Assembly: GCA_022712845.1 (NCBI GenBank)
Contig: JAFLJV010000270.1
Location: forward strand, 1-5,402
Direction: 5' to 3'
Length of the DNA: 5,402 bases
Source: Sulfurimonas sp.
GTDB taxonomy: Bacteria > Campylobacterota > Campylobacteria > Campylobacterales > Sulfurimonadaceae
In this document: positions 1 to 5,402 of the stretch, piece by piece
Layout: the number at the start of each line of letters is the position of its first letter
How positions within the stretch are numbered: position 1 is the first letter of the stretch
Notes under the pieces: model-generated
What the model saw: the letters and a program-made list of their open reading frames with translations, nothing else
The model's database searches: none
What the model was told of the DNA's origin: nothing
Position numbers and translations under genes: made by a program

Positions 1-707
1 AAAAGATTATAACTTTATATGGAAGGAATGTTGTTATAGAGATACTTCAAGATGATAGTCTTGAAATTCATAAACTTCATATGTCAGATTCAAATAAAAG
101 TGATGGAGCTGTAAAAACTATACTCACTCTTGCTAAAAAAAGAGATATTGAAGTGAGTTATCATGATAAAAAAACACTTTCTCGAATAAGTAAAAATGCA
201 AAACAAGATCAGGGTGTCGCTATTGATATCATCTCAAACTCTTACCAAAGTGCTAAAGTTATAAAAAACATGAAAAGCTTTAGACTAATTGCTCTTGATG
301 GAATTCAAAATCCACAAAACCTTGGAATGATTATCCGTTCATGTGCCGCTGGAAATGTTGATGGTGTTATTCTTCCAAAAAAATCATCTGCAAAAATCTC
401 TCCACTTGTTATAAAAGCAAGTGCTGGAACACTATTTAAACTTCCTATCTATTACTGTAATTCTCTTGATGAGATTTTAAATGATTTAAATGATACAAAA
501 ATATATTCTCTATCTTCTCATGCTAGTAAAACTATATATGATATAAAACAAACAAACAAATCTATCTATATTTTAGGAAATGAAAGTGATGGTGTTAGTA
601 AAGAAGTGGAAACTCTTTGTAATGATAGTATATCTATTCCTATGAAACGAGGTGTTGAATCACTTAATGTTGCAATTACTGCTTCATTAATTGCTTTTAT
701 AAACTAA
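1..707 (+). CDS. rlmB: TrmH/SpoU-family RNA 2'-O-methyltransferase, RlmB-like (5' end off the window)
   Basis: This SPOUT-class enzyme transfers a methyl group from S-adenosylmethionine to a ribose 2'-OH of RNA. The best family match is RlmB, which modifies G2251 of 23S rRNA. The frame is open from base 3 to the TAA at 705-707, giving 234 visible residues. The ATG at 81 is internal: the in-frame residues before it (ITLYGRNVVIEIL and following) are the typical start of the N-terminal substrate-binding domain, so only a few residues should be missing. Counting from base 3, SPOUT motif 1 is DGIQNPQNLGMIIRS at about 99-113 (Asn106 and Arg112 are the expected key residues). Motif 2 is LGNESDGV at about 191-198, and motif 3 is IPMKRGVESLNVAI at about 212-225. 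The KASAGTLFKLP stretch between motifs 1 and 2 favours RlmB over tRNA-specific TrmH. The exact RNA target is inferred. No defect is seen. Confidence 0.9.
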   Translation, partial: KIITLYGRNVVIEILQDDSLEIHKLHMSDSNKSDGAVKTILTLAKKRDIEVSYHDKKTLSRISKNAKQDQGVAIDIISNSYQSAKVIKNMKSFRLIALDGIQNPQNLGMIIRSCAAGNVDGVILPKKSSAKISPLVIKASAGTLFKLPIYYCNSLDEILNDLNDTKIYSLSSHASKTIYDIKQTNKSIYILGNESDGVSKEVETLCNDSISIPMKRGVESLNVAITASLIAFIN

Positions 708-728
708 TAAATAAAACTTATTAGTTTA
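700..728 (+). terminator. Hairpin at the end of the methyltransferase gene, possible weak terminator
   Basis: A perfect 11-bp inverted repeat (arms 700-710 and 718-728, 7-nt loop) starts just before the TAA stop codon and contains it. The stem has a single G-C pair and no clean T tract follows, so it would be a weak intrinsic terminator. It may instead mark the mRNA 3' end or be chance in AT-rich DNA. Confidence 0.4.
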
Positions 729-729
729 A

Positions 730-760
730 ATTTAAGTATAATACATTTTAATACTTAAAT
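730..760. promoter_or_regulatory. Inverted repeat upstream of the cytochrome operon, candidate operator
   Basis: ATTTAAGTAT (730-739) and ATACTTAAAT (751-760) are perfect 10-bp inverted repeats separated by 11 bases, so the half-site centres lie 21 bp apart, about two helical turns. The left arm overlaps a TATAAT at 737-742, 40 bases before the cytochrome start. That placement would suit a dimeric repressor of the cytochrome-peroxidase pair. No specific regulator family is recognised, and an RNA hairpin or chance palindrome remains possible. Confidence 0.4.
737..742 (+). promoter_or_regulatory. Candidate -10 box for the tetraheme cytochrome/peroxidase operon
   Basis: The perfect TATAAT would place transcription start near 749, leaving a leader of about 33 bases before the ATG at 782. 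No convincing -35 is seen, as is common in Campylobacterota sigma-70 promoters. A weak Shine-Dalgarno (TTAGG, 769-773) sits 8 bases before the ATG. Confidence 0.45.
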
Positions 761-781
761 CATAATAATTAGGTTGCTTTA

Positions 782-1372
782 ATGAAATATTTTTTACCTT
801 TACTAGTTATATTATTTACAACTTTACTATCTAATGAAAAAACAACTTTTATAGAAGAAGCCTCTAAATTTCATAAGATGGATATTAAAACTGATAAAAG
901 CAAAAAAGAACTAGCCTGTGTTTTCTGTCATATTGTTGATGATATAGAAAATACTAGTTCTAATTGGTTAAATCAAAAACAATCTATAGAAGCCAATATA
1001 GACAACTATGATTCAAGTAATGGAGAACCAGATTCATTTTCAAAAGCATGTTTAATTTGCCATGATGGAAATATGGCAAGTATGGTGTTAAATGCTCCAA
1101 TAAGTCCTTGTGGTATTAAAAGTACTGCTCCAGTTAGTTCAAATGGTGCTAATCATCCAGTTTTTATGGTTTATAATGATAGAAAAGATTTTAAAAATTC
1201 ATCTTCTAATCTTAATGGTATTTGGTCAGAGGCTACTCAAGTATCGGATTTACTTCGTAATCAAAAAATTGTATGTATTAGTTGTCATATACCTCATCAC
1301 ACAAAAGAAAGTGGTTACCTTCGTACATCTATGAAAAATTCTCAACTTTGTATGGGTTGTCATAAAAAATGA
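782..1372 (+). CDS. Exported tetraheme cytochrome c, doubled-CXXCH type
   Basis: This 196-residue periplasmic electron-transfer protein probably carries four covalent hemes. Residues 1-17 form a Sec-type signal peptide: a lysine, then a long hydrophobic stretch ending near LLSNEK. Four CXXCH motifs follow: CVFCH 46-50, CLICH 90-94, CISCH 165-169 and CMGCH 190-194. The last two, spaced as C..CH.PH...L....LC..CH, form a classic doubled-CXXCH module, and NHPV at 124-127 is also typical of that family. Apart from the four CXXCH histidines there are exactly four others (31, 125, 172, 173), so bis-histidine ligation of every heme is possible. One extra cysteine, C110, is not in a heme motif. The ATG is preceded by a weak TTAGG. 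The stop overlaps the next start as ATGA, so the two genes are surely cotranscribed and probably translationally coupled. A role as electron donor to the downstream peroxidase-like protein is inferred; the physiological substrate is unknown. Confidence 0.88.
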   Translation: MKYFLPLLVILFTTLLSNEKTTFIEEASKFHKMDIKTDKSKKELACVFCHIVDDIENTSSNWLNQKQSIEANIDNYDSSNGEPDSFSKACLICHDGNMASMVLNAPISPCGIKSTAPVSSNGANHPVFMVYNDRKDFKNSSSNLNGIWSEATQVSDLLRNQKIVCISCHIPHHTKESGYLRTSMKNSQLCMGCHKK

Positions 1373-2298
1373 TTATAAAAAATATAATACTTATTAGTAT
1401 ATTTTCAACCTTTCTTTTAGCAGATACTATTAATAAAATTGAGCTTGGTAAATTACTTTTTTTTGATAAAAGACTTTCAAAATCAGAAAAAATATCTTGT
1501 GCAACCTGTCATCAACCAAAAAAAGGATGGGCAGATTCAAATGCAAAAGCAATAGGAGTTGGCGGTGTACAAGGTTCAAAAAATGTACCAACACTTATTA
1601 ATACAGGAGAACAGATGAGTTATCATTGGGATGGAAGCATATCATCACTTGAAGAACAAGCTATCAAACCCATAATTGCTAAAAATGAAATGAATATGCC
1701 AATAGATGAACTCATAAAAAAATTATCTTCAATTACAGGATATAAAACTTTATTTAAAGATGCTTACCCTAATGATGGAATAACAGAAAAAACAATTGCA
1801 AATGCCATCGCCACTTTTGAGCGTACAATAATTTCAAATAATACTCTTCACGATAAATGGATAAAAGGCGATAAAAATATTATTTATCCAAAAGAAGCAA
1901 TACAAGGCTATGAATTATTTAAAGGCAAAGGTAAGTGTATTAGTTGTCATGGAGGATCAAATTTTTCATATGGAAACTTTGAAAATGTTGGTTTAGGAGA
2001 TTATAATTCAAATGCCACTAAAGAGGAAAAAGAAAGTATTTGGTATGGAGCTTTCAAAACACCAACTTTACGTGAAGCAGAAAAAACAGCACCTTATTTC
2101 CATGATGGCTCTGTTCATACGCTTGAAGAGAGCGTTCATATATGTGGCAATGCTGGACGATTTAAAGATGCTAGACGATCTCCTTTTTTAAGAGATAGAA
2201 ATATCACAATGGCAGAAATGTATAAAATAGTAGCTTTTATAAAAACTTTAACAACAGAAGAAAACAATTTTATAGAACCAATAGAGTTTCCAAAATAA
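1369..2298 (+). CDS. Diheme cytochrome c peroxidase/MauG-family protein, exported
   Basis: This 309-residue periplasmic protein belongs to the bacterial diheme peroxidase superfamily, whose members reduce hydrogen peroxide or carry out MauG-like oxidations. A signal peptide spans 1-18 (FLLA, then DT). The N-terminal heme site is CATCH 44-48 and the C-terminal one CISCH 190-194. Family hallmarks are LGKLLFFDKRLS 26-37, HWDG 86-89 with the inter-heme Trp87, NEM 106-108 with the catalytic Glu107, TPTLREAEKTAPYFHDG 231-247, and a C-terminal IVAFIKTLT. Two positions are unusual. No histidine lies between residues 49 and 85, where classical peroxidases have the distal N-heme ligand (His71 in Pseudomonas). 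And C259, in VHICGNAGRF, aligns by eye with the Met or Tyr that is sixth ligand of the C-heme; it is the only cysteine outside the heme motifs. The start overlaps the upstream stop by 4 bases with no clear ribosome binding site, which points to translational coupling. Family is certain; peroxidase activity is inferred. Confidence 0.9.
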   Translation: MIIKNIILISIFSTFLLADTINKIELGKLLFFDKRLSKSEKISCATCHQPKKGWADSNAKAIGVGGVQGSKNVPTLINTGEQMSYHWDGSISSLEEQAIKPIIAKNEMNMPIDELIKKLSSITGYKTLFKDAYPNDGITEKTIANAIATFERTIISNNTLHDKWIKGDKNIIYPKEAIQGYELFKGKGKCISCHGGSNFSYGNFENVGLGDYNSNATKEEKESIWYGAFKTPTLREAEKTAPYFHDGSVHTLEESVHICGNAGRFKDARRSPFLRDRNITMAEMYKIVAFIKTLTTEENNFIEPIEFPK

Positions 2299-2321
2299 AT
2301 TATGAAATCATTATTTCATAA
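2289..2321 (-). terminator. Intrinsic terminator of the thioredoxin-like gene
   Basis: A perfect 9-bp stem (2300-2308 with 2313-2321, 4-base loop) covers the stop and last codons of the minus-strand gene. On that strand it is followed at once by TTTATTTTGG, as expected for an intrinsic terminator. Read on the plus strand, the hairpin comes right after the peroxidase stop but is followed by GGGCGTTTT, so it would terminate that operon less well. Confidence 0.55.
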
Positions 2322-2620
2322 GGGCGTTTTATCTCTCTTATAACTTCATCAACACTCATGTAACGAGACTTTCTTAAAAACTCTTTTGAATCTAAAAATA
2401 TTAAAACAGTTGGTATACTTAAGACACTAAAGTGAGCTGCTACTTCTTGAGATATAGATATATCTACCGAAACAATTTTAAACTCTTTAAAATTACTTTC
2501 TACTGCTTGTAAAAGTTTAGGTTTAAGTGATTGACACACATTGCATTTTTCAGCAGAAAAATAAAGCATTACCGCTAAGTTTTCATCTATAGTTTTTTTA
2601 ATATCTTGAAGTGTTTGCAT
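2300..2620 (-). CDS. Small atypical thioredoxin-like protein
   Basis: This 106-residue single-domain protein has the size and order of a thioredoxin fold and no signal peptide, so it should act in the cytoplasm. The active-site motif is C26-N-V-C29 in SAEKCNVCQSLKP, and the cis-proline loop is SIPTVLIF at 68-75 (Pro70). Compared with standard thioredoxin (WCGPC), the Trp before the first cysteine is Lys, the GP between the cysteines is NV, and the buried Asp of the DFWA segment is Tyr20. Redox potential and partners therefore probably differ from those of the main thioredoxin. The usual tail glycine is not evident. The gene is convergent with the peroxidase gene (one base between stops) and divergent from the AEC transporter. 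There is no Shine-Dalgarno, and a good promoter lies so close that the mRNA may be leaderless. A disulfide reductase role is inferred; the substrate is unknown. Confidence 0.85.
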   Translation of the reverse strand: MQTLQDIKKTIDENLAVMLYFSAEKCNVCQSLKPKLLQAVESNFKEFKIVSVDISISQEVAAHFSVLSIPTVLIFLDSKEFLRKSRYMSVDEVIREIKRPYEIMIS

Positions 2621-2626
2621 AATAAA

Positions 2627-2655
2627 ATTATATTATAATACAACCATGAGTTCAA
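2627..2655 (-). promoter_or_regulatory. Sigma-70-type promoter of the thioredoxin-like gene, probably leaderless
   Basis: On the minus strand TTGAAC (2655-2650) is followed after 17 bases by TATAAT (2632-2627). Six more bases lead directly to the ATG at 2620. The spacing matches a sigma-70 promoter with start at or next to the A of the ATG. The -35 lies inside codons 2-3 of the divergent transporter gene. No Shine-Dalgarno is present. Confidence 0.6.
2634..2639 (+). promoter_or_regulatory. -10 box of the AEC transporter gene, probably leaderless
   Basis: TATAAT lies exactly 6 bases before the ATG at 2646, and the intervening ACAACC has no Shine-Dalgarno. No good -35 is seen 16-18 bases upstream (GTGTTT at 2611-2616). 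Together with the opposing -10 box it forms the 13-bp palindrome 2627-2639. Transcription would start at or near the A of the ATG. Confidence 0.5.
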
Positions 2656-3554
2656 TAATATTTTCAATTTTAGGTATCTATATTTTTATTGTTATAGGTT
2701 ATATAGCAAAAAGAACTTTTAAAGATGAAATAGATGATAAAACTATAACACTCATAAATGTATACTTTTTACAAGTATTTTTAACTTTTTGGGGTCTTTT
2801 AATTCGTCCTGTAGATGTTACCCTGTTCTATGCTCCATCTATTTACTTAGTAATAGTTATTGTAATTTTAATTATCTCTGCTTTAGTTGCAAAAAAACTT
2901 TTTCAAGATCCAAAAGAGTACTCTATTGCAACAGTCGCGGCTATAATTGGTAATACTGGAAATTTAGGTATTCCGCTAGGTATTGCTATCTTTGGAGAAG
3001 AATCAATCCCTTACACTACCGTTATAAATCTTGTAAATGTATTTATTGTTTATACTGTTGGTGTTTATTTTTATTCTCGTGGTAGTTTTGATGTTAAAAC
3101 ATCACTTGAAAATATAATAAAACTTCCTATTCTTTGGGCAGCCTCTATTGCAATTATTTTAAGTATTTATGAATATAAACCTAGTGAAGTTATTATGAAC
3201 ACTCTTATGATGGGTGCTTATGCTTCTATGACTATGCAACTCTTTTTATTTGGTATATATCTTTATGGCACAAAAATCAAAGAGATTAGTAAATCTTTAG
3301 TACTTTGGGTTTTATCATTTAAATTTTTAGTTTTACCAATTGTTACTTTTATAATTCTTTACAATATAGAGTTAGACTCTATGATAAAAGGAATAATTTT
3401 CATACAGCTTCTAATGCCTCTAGCAGTTGCAAATGTAAATATAGCCTCACTTTATGAATGTAAACCAAAAATTGTTACTGCTTTAGTATTTATATCTTCA
3501 CTTCTTTTTTTAGGTGCTATTTTTGTAGGAGTAAATGTTTTAACTTACTTATAA
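2646..3554 (+). CDS. AEC-family (auxin efflux carrier-like) membrane transporter
   Basis: This 302-residue inner-membrane protein is almost entirely hydrophobic, with about ten likely membrane segments, the usual size and shape of the AEC (auxin efflux carrier/malate permease) family of secondary transporters. Family signatures are IGNTGNLGIPLGIAIFGEES at about 101-120, where the Asn-Gly-Pro segment forms the broken crossover helix in related folds, and the C-terminal repeat with MPLAVANVNIASLYE at about 257-271. The two halves are joined near residues 145-160. Bacterial members have been linked to malate, malonate and other organic anions, but nothing here identifies the substrate. The start at 2646 is the only sensible one: the first helix begins at residue 3, and a TGA lies in frame upstream at 2607 with no other start between. 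There is no ribosome binding site. It is divergent from the thioredoxin-like gene and 43 bases ahead of the DUF3144-like gene on the same strand. Confidence 0.88.
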   Translation: MSSIIFSILGIYIFIVIGYIAKRTFKDEIDDKTITLINVYFLQVFLTFWGLLIRPVDVTLFYAPSIYLVIVIVILIISALVAKKLFQDPKEYSIATVAAIIGNTGNLGIPLGIAIFGEESIPYTTVINLVNVFIVYTVGVYFYSRGSFDVKTSLENIIKLPILWAASIAIILSIYEYKPSEVIMNTLMMGAYASMTMQLFLFGIYLYGTKIKEISKSLVLWVLSFKFLVLPIVTFIILYNIELDSMIKGIIFIQLLMPLAVANVNIASLYECKPKIVTALVFISSLLFLGAIFVGVNVLTYL

Positions 3555-3570
3555 AAAAAATCATGTAGAA

Positions 3571-3592
3571 TATGATAACTATTTTAAAAGGA
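3571..3592 (+). promoter_or_regulatory. Candidate -10 and strong ribosome binding site for the DUF3144-like gene
   Basis: TATGAT (3571-3576), or the adjoining TAGAAT (3566-3571), could be a -10 box giving a short leader. AAGGA at 3588-3592, five bases before the ATG at 3598, is the best Shine-Dalgarno in the window and fixes that start. Read-through from the transporter gene is equally possible. Confidence 0.4.
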
Positions 3593-3597
3593 ATATA

Positions 3598-3906
3598 ATG
3601 GCAAAAGTAAATAAGGAAGACCTTTATACAAATGCAGACAAATTTATAAATCTAGCAAACATACTCTCTAAGGAAGATACATCAGGCATGGTTGGTTCAG
3701 CTATGCGTTTTGCAGCTGCTCGTTACAGTGCATTTGAGTTATCAATATCCAATAGAGATTTAGCTGCTGAAAGAGAAACTATCAAAGAGGAACTTTTAAA
3801 AGATTATGCTTTAATGCTTGATGAAAATCTAGATGTTTATATCCACCACTTAAAACAAAAAGCTCAACAAGAGAAGTCTCAATCTAAACTAAAAGTTTTT
3901 TCATAA
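3598..3906 (+). CDS. DUF3144-like small cytoplasmic protein
   Basis: This 102-residue protein has no signal peptide or membrane segment, is predicted mostly helical, and is rich in Lys and Glu. Its layout resembles the DUF3144 family: an N-terminal LYTNADKFINLAN segment (9-21), a central SAMRFAAARYSAFEL segment (34-48), and a closing YALMLDENLDVYIHHL stretch (70-85). A charged tail of about 17 residues, KQKAQQEKSQSKLKVFS, follows and may be disordered. The family has no established function that I know of, and no catalytic residues are apparent. The start is set by a strong AAGGA. It follows the AEC transporter on the same strand, but nothing ties their functions together. It ends just before a strong terminator shared with the convergent transketolase gene. 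Confidence 0.8.
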   Translation: MAKVNKEDLYTNADKFINLANILSKEDTSGMVGSAMRFAAARYSAFELSISNRDLAAERETIKEELLKDYALMLDENLDVYIHHLKQKAQQEKSQSKLKVFS

Positions 3907-3908
3907 AA

Positions 3909-3957
3909 TAATTGCATATCAAATATTTTGATATGCAATTAAAACTATTTTATTTTT
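3909..3957. terminator. Bidirectional intrinsic terminator between convergent genes
   Basis: A perfect 15-bp stem (3909-3923 with 3927-3941) around a TAT loop lies between the DUF3144-like stop and the transketolase stop. On the plus strand it is followed by AAACTATTTTATTTTTT, and on the minus strand by TTTTATGAAAAAAC. Both tails are T-rich, so it should stop transcription in both directions. Confidence 0.8.
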
Positions 3958-5402
3958 TCTAAAATAGAATCTACACTAAACCCAAATTTTTCAAATAATT
4001 TACCAGCTGGAGCAGAAGCACCAAAACTATCCATTGCAATCACTTCATCAGCAAATTTATACCACTCTAAACCACGAGCAGCTTCAATAGCTATTTTTTT
4101 TGTATCTGGTTTGATGATTGAATCTATATATGATTTATCTTGCTCTATAAAAAGATCATAACAAGGAACTGAAACAACATTTACAGGAACACTCTTTTCA
4201 TTTAAAGTCTCTTTCACTTTTAGAGCAAGTTCAACTTCACTACCACTCGCGATAAGTGTTATAACAGCATTTTTATCACTTGCAAGAAGATATCCACCTT
4301 TACTTACTTCACCAGCTATTGGAGCAGAAAGAACTGAAAGAGTTTGTCTTGAGCATACAAATGCCGATGGAGATTTATCCATACTAAGAGCTGTTTTCCA
4401 AGCTTCTACATTTTCTGCTCCATCTGCTGGTCTCCATACATAAAAGTTTGGAAGTGCGCGAAACTGAGATAAATGCTCTATTGGTTGATGAGTTGGTCCA
4501 TCTTCACCAACACCAATACTATCATGTGTCCAAATAAAAAACTGTTGGATTCCACTTAGCGCTGCTATTCTAGCTGCTGGTTTTAAGTAGTCTGAAAAAA
4601 CAAAAAATGTTGCTGAAAAAGGAAGAAGTGGGCCATAAAGAGCTATTGCATTTGTGATTGATGCCATTGCATGTTCACGAATACCAAAATAAATATTTCT
4701 CCCTTTTGGAAAAACTCCCATATTATTTAAGTTAGTTTTGTTTGATGGACTTAAATCTGCTGAACCACCCAAGAAACCTGGGAGCCCCTTAGCAATAGCA
4801 TTCATAATTTTTCCATTAGTCCCTCTAGTAGCTTCAGCTTTTTCAAATTTTGGCCATTGTATACGAGAGAAGTCAGGATTTTCTAATGCAAACAGTGCTT
4901 CATTTTGCTCCATAAGTGGAAGTGTTTTTTGTCTATGAATCCACTCACGCTCTACAAAATCACCATCTTCTATAGCAGATCTAAAACGAACCAATACATC
5001 TTCATCTACATGGAAAAACTTACTAGCATCAAATCCAGCTTTTGTTTTAGCTTCTGCAATAATTTCATCTCCTAAAGGTGCTCCATGAGAGTGATGTGAG
5101 CCTTCAAGTGAACCTGCACCTTTTGCAATAATAGTATTTGCAATAATTATAGTTGGTTTTTTATTTTGTTTTGCTTTTGTAAGTACTAAATCAATTTCAT
5201 CAAAATTATGTCCATCACACTCTAAAACATCCCAACCTTGAGACTGAAATCTTTGAGTAATATTTTCACTTATACTTAAATCCGTAGAACCTTCAATTGT
5301 TATACGGTTAGAATCATAAATAAGGATTAGATTATCAAGTTTATTATGTCCAGCAATAGAACAGGCTTCATATGAAAGACCCTCTTCTAAATCTCCATCA
5401 CC
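3945..5402 (-). CDS. tkt: Transketolase (N-terminal part beyond the right edge)
   Basis: This thiamine-diphosphate enzyme moves two-carbon ketol units between sugar phosphates in the pentose phosphate/Calvin-type cycle, as a cytoplasmic homodimer. The frame is open from the right edge to TAG at 3945-3947, giving 485 residues. With transketolases near 640-660 residues, about 150 are missing. The visible part begins at the GDG of the TPP/metal motif (residues 1-3), with DSN at 30-32 completing it. Then come HHSHGAPLG (about residues 103-111), GGSADLSPSN (212-221), the cofactor-activating Glu243 in GIREHAM, HDSIGVGEDGPTHQP (293-307) with its catalytic and substrate-binding histidines, SRQ (351-353) with the phosphate-binding Arg, and the C-terminal domain. 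The pyrophosphate-binding, pyrimidine-binding and C-terminal domains are thus all present, at least in part. A TTG at 4994 is internal: conserved transketolase sequence continues upstream of it. No frameshift is seen. It converges on the DUF3144-like gene across a shared terminator; its promoter is outside the window. Confidence 0.95.
   Translation of the reverse strand, partial: GDGDLEEGLSYEACSIAGHNKLDNLILIYDSNRITIEGSTDLSISENITQRFQSQGWDVLECDGHNFDEIDLVLTKAKQNKKPTIIIANTIIAKGAGSLEGSHHSHGAPLGDEIIAEAKTKAGFDASKFFHVDEDVLVRFRSAIEDGDFVEREWIHRQKTLPLMEQNEALFALENPDFSRIQWPKFEKAEATRGTNGKIMNAIAKGLPGFLGGSADLSPSNKTNLNNMGVFPKGRNIYFGIREHAMASITNAIALYGPLLPFSATFFVFSDYLKPAARIAALSGIQQFFIWTHDSIGVGEDGPTHQPIEHLSQFRALPNFYVWRPADGAENVEAWKTALSMDKSPSAFVCSRQTLSVLSAPIAGEVSKGGYLLASDKNAVITLIASGSEVELALKVKETLNEKSVPVNVVSVPCYDLFIEQDKSYIDSIIKPDTKKIAIEAARGLEWYKFADEVIAMDSFGASAPAGKLFEKFGFSVDSILEKIK

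Noticed and set aside
81..83. ATG as start of the methyltransferase
   Set aside because: The frame is open back to base 3 and the residues before it match the family's N-terminal domain, so the true start lies off the left edge.
1110..1334. Open frame of 74 codons on the plus strand
   Set aside because: It lies wholly within the tetraheme cytochrome gene in another frame, has a low-complexity hydrophobic product and no ribosome binding site.
3547..3564. Long A tract at the end of the transporter gene as a possible frameshift or slippage site
   Set aside because: The run of eight or so A's begins at the TAA stop itself and lies outside coding sequence; the protein already ends at the usual family length.
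3909..3941. Long perfect palindrome as a recombination site or CRISPR-like repeat
   Set aside because: It occurs once, sits between convergent stops and has T-rich tails on both strands, so a bidirectional terminator explains it fully.
4738..4938. Open frame of 66 codons on the plus strand
   Set aside because: It is antisense to conserved transketolase sequence, with no promoter or ribosome binding site.
4992..4994. TTG as start of a shortened transketolase
   Set aside because: The same frame continues to the right edge with conserved transketolase motifs (GDG...DSN, HSHGAPLGD), so the gene is truncated only by the window edge.

Overview
This 5.4 kb window comes from an AT-rich bacterial chromosome, with A/T-dominated codons and gaps. 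I infer a Campylobacterota-type organism (Sulfurimonas, Arcobacter or a relative). The reasons are the base composition, the short intergenic gaps, the sigma-70 promoters that mostly show only a -10 box, and the mix of periplasmic c-type cytochromes with ordinary housekeeping genes. No 16S or marker gene is present to prove this. Seven protein genes fill almost the whole window. No gene-free stretch exceeds 76 bases, and there are no RNA genes, mobile elements or CRISPR arrays.

Layout: (1) 1-707 +, a SpoU/TrmH-family 2'-O-methyltransferase, probably RlmB, whose first few residues lie off the left edge. (2) 782-2298 +, a two-gene unit with a 4-base ATGA overlap: an exported tetraheme doubled-CXXCH cytochrome c, then an exported diheme peroxidase/MauG-family protein. 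(3) 2300-2620 -, a small atypical cytoplasmic thioredoxin, converging on the peroxidase gene with one base between the stops. (4) 2646-3554 +, an AEC-family membrane transporter, divergent from the thioredoxin across only 25 bp. (5) 3598-3906 +, a DUF3144-like small protein. (6) 3945-5402 -, transketolase, whose N-terminal part lies beyond the right edge and whose coding region runs unbroken from the edge. A perfect 15-bp hairpin separates the two convergent genes at the right.

The clearest functional unit is the cytochrome pair. The tetraheme protein is a plausible electron donor or partner for the diheme protein in the periplasm. The diheme protein looks unusual. It has no histidine where classical bacterial cytochrome c peroxidases carry the distal ligand of the N-terminal heme. 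It also has a lone cysteine (C259) where peroxidases have Met and MauG has Tyr as sixth ligand of the C-terminal heme. The other notable structure is the 25-bp divergent promoter region at 2621-2645: two TATAAT boxes back to back around one base, each exactly 6 nt from its ATG and with no Shine-Dalgarno. This suggests two leaderless genes whose promoters exclude each other. The remaining genes look like ordinary housekeeping or accessory genes.
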